Under the pieces are notes generated by a model. That model did not search any database and was not told the origin of the DNA. It saw nothing but the letters and a program-made list of their open reading frames with translations. Of a DNA stretch of 53,048 nucleotides, positions 6,528 through 15,266 are shown one piece after another. Source of the DNA: Candidatus Solibacter usitatus (GTDB lineage Bacteria; Acidobacteriota; Terriglobia; Bryobacterales; Bryobacteraceae); NCBI GenBank assembly GCA_016213245.1, contig JACRBC010000025.1, positions 1-53,048 on the forward strand. The letters run 5' to 3'. The stretch's first letter is position 1; every line of letters starts with the position of its first letter. The position numbers and the translations under genes were made by a program.

Positions 6528-8503
6528 CTTTGTTCCTTTGCTCTCGGTGGCGGCAAACTCACCAGATAGGCGGTCAGGGCTCGCGCGTCGGAATCGTCGA
6601 TGGCGTAGTTGGGCTCAAGCACCGCCGGCTTGAATCTCTGCGGGTTTTTCAGGTAGGCGAATACATACCCGCTGAACAGGCGGCCGCCCAGGCCGTCCAG
6701 CGCCGGGCCTACGTATCCACCCGCGAGGTTTACCTGGTGGCATGCTTGGCAGCCGTACTTGTTGAAGTAGAGTTCCTTGCCGCGAGCGGCTTCCTGCAAC
6801 TCCGGTCCGCCCAGCGGAAACAGCTCGTGCGCGATGGAATCTTCCAGCAATACCGTCTCAAAATACCTGACCGTCGTTTGGATCTCCTGATCGGACATGC
6901 CCAGCAACGGCATTCGCTCCGTCATGATCGGCCGCATGGAATATGGCAGCCGGAAGTATGCGGCGATCCACAGGGGTTTCGCCTGGCTGCCGATGACGGA
7001 AAGATCCGGCGCCAGCCGTCCGCTCTCGCCGCTGAGGCTGTGACACGTCAGGCACTCGTACTTCCTCAGTATCTTTCCGAAATCTCCCTGTGTCCGGAGC
7101 GGGACTGGCTGTTGTCCCGCGGAGACATAGCGCGCCGGGATCTTCTTGTCCGACAGGGAAAGCAGCGCCACGACTAGCTCCCGAGCCTGTTCGTCGCTAA
7201 ACTGGAAATCCGGCATCTTGAGGTTCTTCCCAAAAACGCGCGGCGTCTTGATTTTCGTGAACAGCCAGGACCACAGGTTCCGTTCGATCCGCAAGTTCCC
7301 GAAATCCAGCCGATCCACGTCCTTGCTGCCGATTCCGGCCAGATCCGGGCCAAGTTCAGCCTGTTCCTCGATCTGCTTCAAGCGATGACAGCCCCCGCAT
7401 CCCAGCCGCTGGTAGAGCTTCTTGCCGGCCGCCAGATTGTCGCGTGTGGCGGCCGGGAGCAGGCGTTCCAGTTCCTGTTCCTGCTGGGCATCCACCGTGG
7501 AATCGGAGAACTCCGACGCGATGTAACTGACGATCGCCCGGATGTCCTTCGCCGGGAAGCTGAACTGTGGCATGCGGGTCTGCGGAAAGAGCGCTTTGGG
7601 ATCGCGCAGCCAGCTCTCCAGCCATTCCAGGCGTACCTTGCCGCCGACTCTGCCCAAGTCGGGTCCGGAGGATCCTCCCCGGCCGCCCTGCGCGTGACAA
7701 CTGATGCAGCGGGCCTCCCGATAGCGCTGTTGGCCCAGTTCCACTGCCGCCGCGTCCGCAACGAATGCGTTGCCGGTGGCGGGTGCCTTCTGGGACAGGA
7801 GGAACGTCGTCAACAGGCGCGCTTCCTCGTCCGCCAGCATGACGTTCGGCATGGACGTGCGCTCCAGGTACTCCTTCGGATTCTTCAGCCAGCGGAACAG
7901 CCACAGTGGCCTGACCTTGCTTCCAAGGCCATCCAGGTCCGGGCCGATGGGCCGGACGGGCGTCACGCCGGTGATCTTGTGGCAGCCGGTACATCCGGCC
8001 TTCCGAATCGTCTCCCGGCCCGCGCTCAGGATCCGGGCCTCGGGCACCGCCTCTCCCGGATGGCACTGCCCGCATGAGGCCTGCAGGTACTGGCTGGGCA
8101 GCATTGGATCTTCCCACCACTTCAGTCGCCCGTGCGCGCCCCGCACTGTGGTGGCCGCGCCCTGCCCCCGGTGGCAAACCGTGCAGCCGATCTCGCCCAG
8201 CCGGTGAGGCGTGACCGGATGAGACCGAAACGGCTGAGGCGCATCCCGCAGGAATCGGTTCTCAACACCCAGGTGGCAGGTGACGCACCGGTCCACGACA
8301 TCGAGCGCCGGGTTCCATACCTGCCGGATAGTCAGGGGCGTCGTCCGGACCGGAATGTTCTGCCGGAACTTCTCCTCGGCGAAACGGTTGAAGGCCTTCT
8401 GATACCGCCTCCATTCGGCAAGATAGTCGCGCACGGGCGTGACCGCATAGACCAGCAGCAGAGCCAGGCTCGACAGGCAAAACAACAATGAAATGCGTCG
8501 CAT
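6524..8503 (-). CDS. Octaheme membrane-anchored cytochrome c of a bc-type complex
   Basis: 659 residues. One N-terminal membrane helix (SLLFCLSSLALLLVYAV), then a triheme section with CVTCH (73), CTVCH (107) and CGQCH (144), then five class I-like cytochrome modules with CTGCH (171), CISCH, CGGCH, CLTCH and CQACH. Modules share a GPDLxGLGSK-like loop and an MP motif for the axial Met (SMPNV, RMPQF, KMPDF, RMPLL); the fifth has EPNY instead, so its sixth ligand is unclear. The gene sits immediately after the two cytochrome b genes, the place usually occupied by cytochrome c1, and so probably takes electrons from the Rieske protein. This is inference from gene order. Confidence 0.88.
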   Translation of the reverse strand: MRRISLLFCLSSLALLLVYAVTPVRDYLAEWRRYQKAFNRFAEEKFRQNIPVRTTPLTIRQVWNPALDVVDRCVTCHLGVENRFLRDAPQPFRSHPVTPHRLGEIGCTVCHRGQGAATTVRGAHGRLKWWEDPMLPSQYLQASCGQCHPGEAVPEARILSAGRETIRKAGCTGCHKITGVTPVRPIGPDLDGLGSKVRPLWLFRWLKNPKEYLERTSMPNVMLADEEARLLTTFLLSQKAPATGNAFVADAAAVELGQQRYREARCISCHAQGGRGGSSGPDLGRVGGKVRLEWLESWLRDPKALFPQTRMPQFSFPAKDIRAIVSYIASEFSDSTVDAQQEQELERLLPAATRDNLAAGKKLYQRLGCGGCHRLKQIEEQAELGPDLAGIGSKDVDRLDFGNLRIERNLWSWLFTKIKTPRVFGKNLKMPDFQFSDEQARELVVALLSLSDKKIPARYVSAGQQPVPLRTQGDFGKILRKYECLTCHSLSGESGRLAPDLSVIGSQAKPLWIAAYFRLPYSMRPIMTERMPLLGMSDQEIQTTVRYFETVLLEDSIAHELFPLGGPELQEAARGKELYFNKYGCQACHQVNLAGGYVGPALDGLGGRLFSGYVFAYLKNPQRFKPAVLEPNYAIDDSDARALTAYLVSLPPPRAKEQR

Positions 8504-8521
8504 AAATCGGTCCCGTTCAAC

Positions 8522-9268
8522 TCATAGCTGCCACGGCCACACAAACGACCAGCCCGGTCCCCGGAATAGCGTGCCTACCACCGTCAGGATGACGGCCAGC
8601 GTGATAAACCAGCTCATGATCCACGCCGCCAGACTGAGACCGGCCAGCCCCGCGTGAACCCCGGTAAAGAACCGCGCCCAGGCTGTGCGATGGATCAGAA
8701 AGCCCCACAGGCCCCGCTCCCGGGAAGGGAAGATGCTGATCATAAGCAGCCCGATCAGCGCGGTCGGCGCCAGCGCGGCCCAAACCCGGAACCAGGCCAG
8801 GAACAGGATGAGGAGCAGAACACCCCCGGATAACCCGTACAGCCGGGCGGGGCGGCGTTGGCTCCACAGGCTGTCCCGTTCGAAGTTCACGCGAAAGTAG
8901 GGGATGATGATCAGGGCGATCACGACGAGTGCGGGGATCAGGACTCCGGCGACGACGGGAGGGAAGTAGTGCAGCAGCTCCTGAAGGCCCAGAAAATACC
9001 AGGGCGCCTTGGCCGGGTTTGGCGTCTTGTTGGGATTAGCCAGGCTCTCCAGCGGCGCGTCGTAGAACAGGGAGACAAGCCCGAGAACGATCAGCAGGAT
9101 CTCCATGGCGATCACCTCACGGACGATCAGGTGAGGGAATGTCATGACCAGCTTCTCTTCCGGAGCCTCCAGTCTGGCCGGAAGCTGCCGGTGCAACAAG
9201 GCAACCCGCTGCGGCAGGGTGGCCCCCTGCGAGCCGGATTCAACGTGCATTGAATTTTGTCCCGCCAT
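8522..9268 (-). CDS. Cytochrome b C-terminal part (subunit IV/PetD-like)
   Basis: About 248 residues with several membrane helices. Residues near the start (FPHLIVREVIAMEILLIVLG) and NPNKTPNPAKAPWYFLGLQE match the C-terminal half of split cytochrome b, including the PxW region near the quinol site where PEWY or similar is usual (here APWYFLG). Extra helices at the C-terminus (about residues 190-245) exceed subunit IV, which normally ends after three helices, so the protein is extended. ATG at 9268 or GTG at 9274 are both possible; GGGAGAAGAG lies just upstream. It is part of the bc-type complex with the preceding cytochrome b6-like and Rieske genes. Confidence 0.88.
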   Translation of the reverse strand: MAGQNSMHVESGSQGATLPQRVALLHRQLPARLEAPEEKLVMTFPHLIVREVIAMEILLIVLGLVSLFYDAPLESLANPNKTPNPAKAPWYFLGLQELLHYFPPVVAGVLIPALVVIALIIIPYFRVNFERDSLWSQRRPARLYGLSGGVLLLILFLAWFRVWAALAPTALIGLLMISIFPSRERGLWGFLIHRTAWARFFTGVHAGLAGLSLAAWIMSWFITLAVILTVVGTLFRGPGWSFVWPWQL

Positions 9269-9285
9269 TTGCACTCTTCTCCCGG

Positions 9286-10008
9286 TTACAGAGGCCGTAC
9301 GCCTCCGTCCTTTCTCACCCGCCAGAAGTGAACGGCCAGCAACACCGCGGCCGCCAGCGGCAAAACGACGCAGTGCAGCACGTAGAACCGCACAAGGGCG
9401 TTTTCGCCAATCACGTTCCCGCCGAGCAGGAGAAACTTGAACTTCGGACCGATCAATGGCGCCGCCTCCGCCATGTTCGTGCCGACGGTGATGGCCCAGA
9501 AGGCCAACTGGTCCCAGGGCAGAAGGTATCCCGTGTAGCTCAGCAGCAGGGACAGGATCAACAACAGCACGCCGACGACCCAGTTGAATTCACGGGGCGG
9601 ACGGTAGGCGCCGGAGTAGAACACGCGCGCCATGTGAAGAAAGACAAACAACACCATGGCGTGCGCCGCCCAACGGTGCAGATTGCGCAGCAAGGCGCCG
9701 GAAGTGACGACGAACTCCAGCTCCTTCATGTCCCGGTAGGCCTGAGGAATGGCCGGGCGGTAGTAGAACATCAGCAGCACTCCGGTCACGGTGAGAGCCA
9801 GAAACAGAGCAAATGACAGCCCGCCCAGGCACATCGTGTGCCGCAAGCGGAGGCTCTTCTCCGGAACCTTGACCGGGTGAATGTGGAGGAAAACGTTGCT
9901 GAAGACGGTCAGTGCCCGGTTGCGATTGGAATCCAGATAGCGATGCCGGAAGATGGAGCGCCACACGGGGGTCGCTACCACTCTCTCCTTGAGCTCCAGC
10001 ACGTTCAT
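9286..10008 (-). CDS. Cytochrome b N-terminal part (cytochrome b6-like)
   Basis: 240 residues with four core membrane helices. Heme b ligands are visible as paired histidines in helix B ([15 protein letters not shown]) and helix D ([20 protein letters not shown]). The [13 protein letters not shown] motif is diagnostic of cytochrome b. A GGGAGG ribosome-binding site precedes the ATG. Together with the PetD-like protein and the Rieske protein it forms a quinol:cytochrome oxidoreductase in the inner membrane. Split b subunits are known for b6f and many bacterial bc complexes. Confidence 0.95.
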   Translation of the reverse strand: MNVLELKERVVATPVWRSIFRHRYLDSNRNRALTVFSNVFLHIHPVKVPEKSLRLRHTMCLGGLSFALFLALTVTGVLLMFYYRPAIPQAYRDMKELEFVVTSGALLRNLHRWAAHAMVLFVFLHMARVFYSGAYRPPREFNWVVGVLLLILSLLLSYTGYLLPWDQLAFWAITVGTNMAEAAPLIGPKFKFLLLGGNVIGENALVRFYVLHCVVLPLAAAVLLAVHFWRVRKDGGVRPL

Positions 10009-10030
10009 GTGTCGCCTCCCACGCGGTTCA

Positions 10031-10504
10031 TCACACCCTCAAGACCGCGTCTTTCTCCACTTCCAACTCCGAATCCACCACCAGTTCGCCGTCCTCCAAC
10101 CGGATGGCGATGCGCCGCAGGCCGCGCGTCGCCGGCCCCATCAACAGCGAGCCGTCCACGGCGAACTTGCTGCCATGACACGGGCAGAAGATGGCGCCCT
10201 CCTCCTCCACGTGCCTGGTGATGCAGCCGAGGTGTGTGCAGACCGCCGAAAGCGCGAAGAAGCCGACCTCGGTCCGCACGAGGTAGACCTTGCGCGCATA
10301 GTCCGCCGTGACCGAATTCACCGGAAAACTCTCCGGCCTTCCCACCCGGAAAGAGGAGGGAGGCTCAAACAGCACTTTCGGATGGACAAAATCGAGCATC
10401 ACGGCGGCGCCGCCGGCGCCCGCGGTGCCCAGCGCGCCGAGACCGGTGAACCACAGGAAGCGCCGGCGACCGGAGCCGGCCGCTTCAATTCGTTGACTGT
10501 CCAT
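10031..10504 (-). CDS. Rieske 2Fe-2S protein
   Basis: 157 residues. A twin-arginine-like N-terminus with a hydrophobic anchor ([20 protein letters not shown]) suggests Tat export of the folded cluster protein. The cluster motifs are CTHLGC and CPCHGS, giving the two Cys and two His ligands plus the stabilising disulfide cysteines. It moves electrons from quinol at cytochrome b to the cytochrome c partner, here probably the octaheme protein. GGAGG stands five bases before the ATG, and the gene lies 18 bp after the oxidoreductase gene. Confidence 0.95.
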   Translation of the reverse strand: MDSQRIEAAGSGRRRFLWFTGLGALGTAGAGGAAVMLDFVHPKVLFEPPSSFRVGRPESFPVNSVTADYARKVYLVRTEVGFFALSAVCTHLGCITRHVEEEGAIFCPCHGSKFAVDGSLLMGPATRGLRRIAIRLEDGELVVDSELEVEKDAVLRV

Positions 10505-10522
10505 TGCTACCTCCAGGCCTAT

Positions 10523-12391
10523 TCACGCCACCAGCACGCCGGATTCCACCAGAAAACTCTCCATGGTGATGCAGCCCACTGGGCAGCGCTGCTCGCACAA
10601 GCCGCACCGGATACACCGGTCTTCGTTCTTGATCAGGACCGCGGCGATCTGCTCGCCGTCGGCGCCGAGCTCGGCCCGGAACTCGTTTTCCAGTTCCTGC
10701 CGGAGTTGCCCGTCGCCGGCCAGCCAATCGGCGGGCCCCAATGCCAGGCAGTCTTCGGGGCACACATCCACGCACCCGGCGCACAGGATGCACTCCGAGC
10801 TTGTCTCCTCGGTCCCCTCAAAAATCGTGTTGACCCAGCACTGCAAGCAGCGATTGGCTTCGCGCAGTGCCTGCTGTTCGCTGTATCCCAGGTCGATTTC
10901 GGCGACCCCGATGCGCCGGTCGATCGGCAGCGTGGGAACTTTCACACGGGAACAGGACTCGTAGATGGGATCGCGCTTCCAGGCGTGCGGCGGGAACACC
11001 GCGATCTTCACTGAACGGGGCCGGGCCGGCGCCATTCCACTGAGGAACTGATGAATCGAGGCGGCGGCGCGGCGCCCATCGGCCACCGCTTCGATCACAT
11101 TCCGCGCGCCAAAGGCCACATCGCCGCCCGCAAATACCCGCGGGTCGCTCGTGGCGAGCGTGACCGGATCGACCTCGAGCGTGCCGCGCGGCGTCACATC
11201 CAGGCCATCTTCGGGCTCGATGAAGGTGAGGTCTGAAGTCTGACCGATCGCCAGGATGATGGTTTCGGCCGGCATGGTCTCCTCACTGTTGGGATGGAAC
11301 TCGGGGTTGAAGCGTCCCAAAGCGTCGAAGACCGACTTGACCGCAATGGTCTCCAGCCCGCAGACACGGCCTTCCTCCCCCACGATCCTCTTCGGACCAA
11401 GAGAACTGTGGATCACGATCCCTTCGTGCTGCGCCTCCTCAACTTCGTCCTGGAAAGCGGGCATCTCTTCCCGCGATTCCAGGCAGACCAGGCTCACTTC
11501 CCGCGCGCCCATCCGCAGCGCGAAGCGGGCCGCGTCCAGGGCGCTGTGCAAGTAGCGGTCCGGCTCCACGTACTCATCTTCGTTAAAGCGCAGCACTGAG
11601 CGCGCCACATCCACGGCTACGTTGCCGCCCCCCACCACCACCACCTTACGGCCCAGATCCACCCGGTAATTCAGGTTCGCGTTGAGCAGGAAATCCACAC
11701 CTTGGAGCACGCCGTCCAGGTGGACTCCCTCGATCCGCAGCTCGCGGCTGCGATGGGCGCCGATAGCCAGGAAGACGGCCGAGTAGTCCTGCTCCCACAA
11801 GTGACGCAGCCAGAAGTCCCGCCCCAGGCGGTGGTTTACTTTCAACTCCACGCCCAGGCTCAGCACCCAGTCCACCTGCGCCTGGACGATGTAGCGCGGC
11901 AGCCGGTATTCGGGGATCCCCAGCGCCAGCATGCCGCCGGCCACGGGAGCGGCCTCGAAGATGATGACCCGATAGCCCAGCTTGGCCAGGTCGGTGGCGG
12001 CGGAAAGCCCGGCGGGGCCCGCCCCCAGCACCGCGATCTTGGGCCCGCTGAGCTTCTTGGGCGTGCGCATGGTCGAGACGATTCGCTGCCGCCCCAGCTT
12101 GCTGTAAGGACCGAATTGCTCGGCCACGAATCGCTTCAGCGCGCGAATGGCTACCGGCTGGTCGATCCGCCCGCGCCTGCACGCCGCTTCGCAGGGAGCC
12201 GCGCAGACATGGCCGCAAATCGCCGCCAGTGGATTGGGCTCCTCGGCGACCGCATAGGCTGCCTCGAAGCGGCCCTCCGCAATCATCGCGCAGTAGCGCC
12301 CCGCCTGCGTCCTGACCGGGCAGGCCTGGGAACAGGGAACGTTCCCTTCGAGCCATTCCAGGTTCACCAGCTTCATGGACCGGCTCGCCAT
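10523..12391 (-). CDS. FAD-dependent NAD(P) oxidoreductase with Fe-S domains (GltD-like plus ferredoxin)
   Basis: 622 residues. The N-terminus has the four-cysteine Fe-S region of GltD-like proteins (CSQACPVRTQAG, CGHVCAAPCEAAC). Two dinucleotide folds follow: FAD (KIAVLGAGPAGLSAATDLA, near residue 118) and NAD(P) (KVVVVGGGNVAVDVARSV). The C-terminus carries a 2x4Fe-4S ferredoxin-like domain (CILCAGCVDVCPEDC and CIRCGLCEQRCPVGC). It should exchange electrons between NAD(P)H and another carrier in the cytoplasm. Its place between cupredoxin and Rieske genes suggests it links pyridine nucleotide to the quinone/bc complex, or accepts electrons in reverse. It has no membrane segment, so how it docks is open. 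Confidence 0.88.
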   Translation of the reverse strand: MASRSMKLVNLEWLEGNVPCSQACPVRTQAGRYCAMIAEGRFEAAYAVAEEPNPLAAICGHVCAAPCEAACRRGRIDQPVAIRALKRFVAEQFGPYSKLGRQRIVSTMRTPKKLSGPKIAVLGAGPAGLSAATDLAKLGYRVIIFEAAPVAGGMLALGIPEYRLPRYIVQAQVDWVLSLGVELKVNHRLGRDFWLRHLWEQDYSAVFLAIGAHRSRELRIEGVHLDGVLQGVDFLLNANLNYRVDLGRKVVVVGGGNVAVDVARSVLRFNEDEYVEPDRYLHSALDAARFALRMGAREVSLVCLESREEMPAFQDEVEEAQHEGIVIHSSLGPKRIVGEEGRVCGLETIAVKSVFDALGRFNPEFHPNSEETMPAETIILAIGQTSDLTFIEPEDGLDVTPRGTLEVDPVTLATSDPRVFAGGDVAFGARNVIEAVADGRRAAASIHQFLSGMAPARPRSVKIAVFPPHAWKRDPIYESCSRVKVPTLPIDRRIGVAEIDLGYSEQQALREANRCLQCWVNTIFEGTEETSSECILCAGCVDVCPEDCLALGPADWLAGDGQLRQELENEFRAELGADGEQIAAVLIKNEDRCIRCGLCEQRCPVGCITMESFLVESGVLVA

Positions 12392-12407
12392 TTTGGCTGC
12401 TCCCTGC

Positions 12408-13004
12408 CTACCGGGCGGCGCTGGGGCTGGCGACCACCTCCCCGCTGGCGGACACCTCGATTTCCTGTTGGGCGAACTTCAACTTCTCATGCCAGACCTT
12501 CAACGTGTACTTGCCGGCCGGCACGTTGGCGATCGAGTAACTTCCATCAGGTCCGGTCTTGGCGAAGTACGGATTAGGCGTGACAATCACCCAGGCCTCC
12601 ATCTCGGGATGCACGTTGCAGAGCAGGCGCACCTCTCCCAACTTGTCGAAGGTGTAGGCCTTCGATTCCCCCTTCGGCCAGGTGCCCAGATTGAACTTGT
12701 TGCCGGCCTTGGAAGGAGTGAAAACGTTGTGCTGGACCGGGTCGCTGTTCTGGAACTTAACCGTGGTCCCCACCACCACTGGCAGGACGTGGGGTGTGAA
12801 GACCATCTTCAACTGGTCGATCTCGGCGGGCTGCTTGGCTGGAGGGAACTGGCCGGGAACGCCCTCCAGATAGACTACGGCGTCCCGGTTGTCCCGCATC
12901 CCAGGGCACTGCAGCTTGCCTTTAACCCCGCCGGCGAAGGCGGCTTCAGGTCGCCCGCCGAAGGCCAGCAGAAAGACAACAACGCCGGTTGTGCTGATTC
13001 GCAT
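12408..13004 (-). CDS. Secreted cupredoxin-like protein with C-terminal carboxypeptidase-regulatory-like domain
   Basis: 198 residues with a signal peptide (TGVVVFLLAFGGRPEAAFA). Residues about 65-140 form a plastocyanin-like fold: VQHNVFTPS gives His 92, and LLCNVHPEMEAWV gives Cys 129, His 132 and Met 135, the full His-Cys-His-Met type I copper set. The C-terminal stretch TGPDGSYSIANVPAGKYTLKV is a carboxypeptidase D regulatory-like beta sandwich. The protein is likely a periplasmic one-electron carrier between decaheme and bc modules. Similar proteins are often annotated as methylamine-utilisation or plastocyanin-like, and they are recurrent beside multiheme cytochromes; its exact partner is inferred. 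Confidence 0.8.
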   Translation of the reverse strand: MRISTTGVVVFLLAFGGRPEAAFAGGVKGKLQCPGMRDNRDAVVYLEGVPGQFPPAKQPAEIDQLKMVFTPHVLPVVVGTTVKFQNSDPVQHNVFTPSKAGNKFNLGTWPKGESKAYTFDKLGEVRLLCNVHPEMEAWVIVTPNPYFAKTGPDGSYSIANVPAGKYTLKVWHEKLKFAQQEIEVSASGEVVASPSAAR

Positions 13005-13042
13005 GTTCGTGGCTTTCCTGGTTCTGGTCTAAGAAGCGGCGT

Positions 13043-15064
13043 CTACCTGGCGTGGACCTTGGTGACGGCAAACTCGGAATCCTCCGCATGGCAGGTGGCG
13101 CAGGACTCTCCAAACGGTGCGATATTCACGAACGCATGGGCGGCCGTGGACAGGCGGTCATGGCAGGCCAGGCAGGCCGTCGCCGTGGGCGGCGTGGGAC
13201 TGAAGAAGCCCCGCGGGGTGAGGCTGGCCAGCAGACCCTTGGGCAAAGGCAACTGGTAGCTGGTTCCCTCGTGACACTTCGAGCAGTTCCGCCGGTCGCC
13301 CGGGAATCGCACGCCGTTGAAGTTCTCGGCCTCGCCCGCATCGTAAATGGTGAATTCGTTCTCGAGATTCCGTCCGGTGTGAATCTTGTGAATCATGTTC
13401 TTGAAGTCCATGGCCTCGGCCGGCCGCTTGTTCGCGGGCCGTTCGGAATCGTCCGTGAATCCCGGCCGATGACAGACCGAACAGTATTCGACGCTGTCCC
13501 GGGTCTGGCTGTGCACAAGAAGTTTCTCGTGGCAGGCATTGCACTTGGTCTGGGAGACGATCGTGCGCCGCTTGACCGGCGTGCGATCGGTGACGCCAAA
13601 GTAGAACAGCTTGTTGAGGCCGGTATCGCGCCCGGTCACGGTTGTGCCATCGACTTTTGTCAGCCGGACGTCGTTCCAGCCTTCGGCGGCCACGACGTAC
13701 GTCCCGGTGGCGTTGGCCGGGATAGAGGCGGTGAATTTGTAGCTAAAAGCGCCCTGCCCGGCTGGGGCCTGTCTGGCGTCTTCGCGGGTGTGGAAAACAG
13801 AATCATTCGTGGGACCGCCCAGCCCCAGCCGCAAGCGGCCCATCTTGGACGGTTCGAGAAGATTGCCCTTCTTGTCGGTGACCTTGAAGGTGACGGTAGG
13901 GTTGCTTCCCGGCGTGGCGCCGTCCACGGACAGGATCTCGAAATTCACTCCGGGCAACTGCGATGATCTGTCCGGGATCACGTGGGAGCCCTTGATCGAA
14001 ATATCAAACTCTCTGCCGGTTTCCGGCGCGTGACAAACCGTGCACTGGGCATCGGAGACTTGCACGCCTCCCAGTCCGTGTTTTTCCCCGGTGGCAAAAT
14101 TGACGTCGTCATGGCAGGCCCCGCAGGAGTCTCGAGCCGGCGCGGTCAAGTAGTTCTTACTCTGAGTTCCTTTATCGTGACAGACCTCGCAGTTGCGGAT
14201 GTCACGGGGGAACCCGATCTCGGAAAAATCCTCGTCCTCGATGAGATAAGGCGTGCCCGCTCTGACGCTGGGCAGATTCTTGCCGCGATGAATCTTGTGG
14301 ATCATGACCTTCATGTCCACCGTGTTGCCCGTGACGTGGTCGGTGGTTTGGGGGGTATGACAGAGAACGCAGAGTCTGACTTCTCTGCGCGCTCCCTCGC
14401 CATGGACGGCAAGGGGATCGTGACAAGTAGTGTTGCAGTTCTCCGTTCGCACGATGTCCCGCACCACGGTGATTAGTCCGCCGGCGGGGACGAAGTCGTA
14501 AACCGCATTGGCTATGTACGTCTTCAGCCCAAACTCTTGAAGGTCACGGGTGGCGTAAATGCCCACCGTGTGGGTGACCGTAGCGTCATAGTCAGCGGCG
14601 GGAATCTTGGTGCCGAACGTATAGGTGTAGACCCCCTCGGCCGAGCTGCTGTAGGCGCCGCCGCTGTCCTGGGTAGCCTGCAGGAAGAGTCTGCCCGTTG
14701 TGGGGTTCGGCTGCATCCGCGTGGTGTAGGCGGTATACTGCCGGTCTCCTTTCTTGATGCGCGCCAGTACGAAGTTCAGACTGACAGCGCCTGGGGTAGC
14801 GACACCAGTCCGATCGAGCGGTGCTCCCTTGTCGTCGGATATGCGAAACGTCACCCGGGCCGTGTCGCCGCTGACCTCCGCCTTTTGAATCTCGATCGTC
14901 AGGCCGGGTCGGATGAATGCTAGTGGCTTGTCATCCAGGTAGAACTCCTTCTGGTTGGATGAATAGCGCTGTTTCTTCTCTCCGTCGCCGCTGACCGCCA
15001 GCAGCATACCCACCGTCAGAACAGCGATCGGGGCCAGTCTGTATCTGAACTGTATGCCTTTCAC
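13043..15064 (-). CDS. OmcA/MtrC-type decaheme cytochrome c
   Basis: 673 residues, signal peptide at the start, no clear lipobox cysteine, so surface attachment is uncertain. Two beta-rich domains alternate with two pentaheme domains. The first has an unusual CX3CH site (CNTTCH, 210), then CVLCH, CEVCH, CGACH and CTVCH; the second has CNACH (508), CSVCH, CSKCH, CLACH and CATCH. Both contain MIHKIHxGxNL with extra histidines, the usual distal ligands. This is the architecture of the surface cytochromes that pass electrons to metals. It is first in the bc operon, preceded by AGGAG and by a sigma-54-like promoter. The symmetry suggests a duplicated half. Confidence 0.88.
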   Translation of the reverse strand: MKGIQFRYRLAPIAVLTVGMLLAVSGDGEKKQRYSSNQKEFYLDDKPLAFIRPGLTIEIQKAEVSGDTARVTFRISDDKGAPLDRTGVATPGAVSLNFVLARIKKGDRQYTAYTTRMQPNPTTGRLFLQATQDSGGAYSSSAEGVYTYTFGTKIPAADYDATVTHTVGIYATRDLQEFGLKTYIANAVYDFVPAGGLITVVRDIVRTENCNTTCHDPLAVHGEGARREVRLCVLCHTPQTTDHVTGNTVDMKVMIHKIHRGKNLPSVRAGTPYLIEDEDFSEIGFPRDIRNCEVCHDKGTQSKNYLTAPARDSCGACHDDVNFATGEKHGLGGVQVSDAQCTVCHAPETGREFDISIKGSHVIPDRSSQLPGVNFEILSVDGATPGSNPTVTFKVTDKKGNLLEPSKMGRLRLGLGGPTNDSVFHTREDARQAPAGQGAFSYKFTASIPANATGTYVVAAEGWNDVRLTKVDGTTVTGRDTGLNKLFYFGVTDRTPVKRRTIVSQTKCNACHEKLLVHSQTRDSVEYCSVCHRPGFTDDSERPANKRPAEAMDFKNMIHKIHTGRNLENEFTIYDAGEAENFNGVRFPGDRRNCSKCHEGTSYQLPLPKGLLASLTPRGFFSPTPPTATACLACHDRLSTAAHAFVNIAPFGESCATCHAEDSEFAVTKVHAR

Positions 15065-15122
15065 AATTTCTCCTCATCTTCTGAGAGCGCCGGTCGCTCG
15101 CTGCCTCTCCGCCGACCCTCTC

Positions 15123-15138
15123 AGCACCTTGAGTGCCA
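15123..15138 (-). promoter_or_regulatory. Sigma-54 (-24/-12) promoter of the mtrC-bc operon
   Basis: On the minus strand TGGCACTCAAGGTGCT gives a perfect TGGCAC -24 element, the required GG-N10-GC spacing and a GTGC -12 element. Predicted start of transcription is near 15112, leaving about 48 bp of leader before the ATG at 15064. An NtrC-type activator with GAFTGA is encoded nearby. Confidence 0.65.
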
Positions 15139-15233
15139 AAGGGCTTTGAGACCGTTTCATCGGCGATCCACGCCCGATCTCGCGTAATCAGGCCACCTGG
15201 CTGCCCGTTCTGCGCCTTCCGCGGCTGCAGGGC

Positions 15234-15249
15234 GTGACAAAAACGTCAC
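15234..15249. promoter_or_regulatory. Putative enhancer palindrome for the NtrC-type regulator
   Basis: GTGACAAAAACGTCAC contains inverted GTGAC/GTCAC arms separated by AAAAAC. It is centred about 130 bp upstream of the predicted sigma-54 start, a usual distance for an upstream activating sequence. TGTCACAC half-sites also occur twice upstream of mtrA. Confidence 0.45.
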
Positions 15250-15266
15250 AGCGCCGCATTGCAAAC

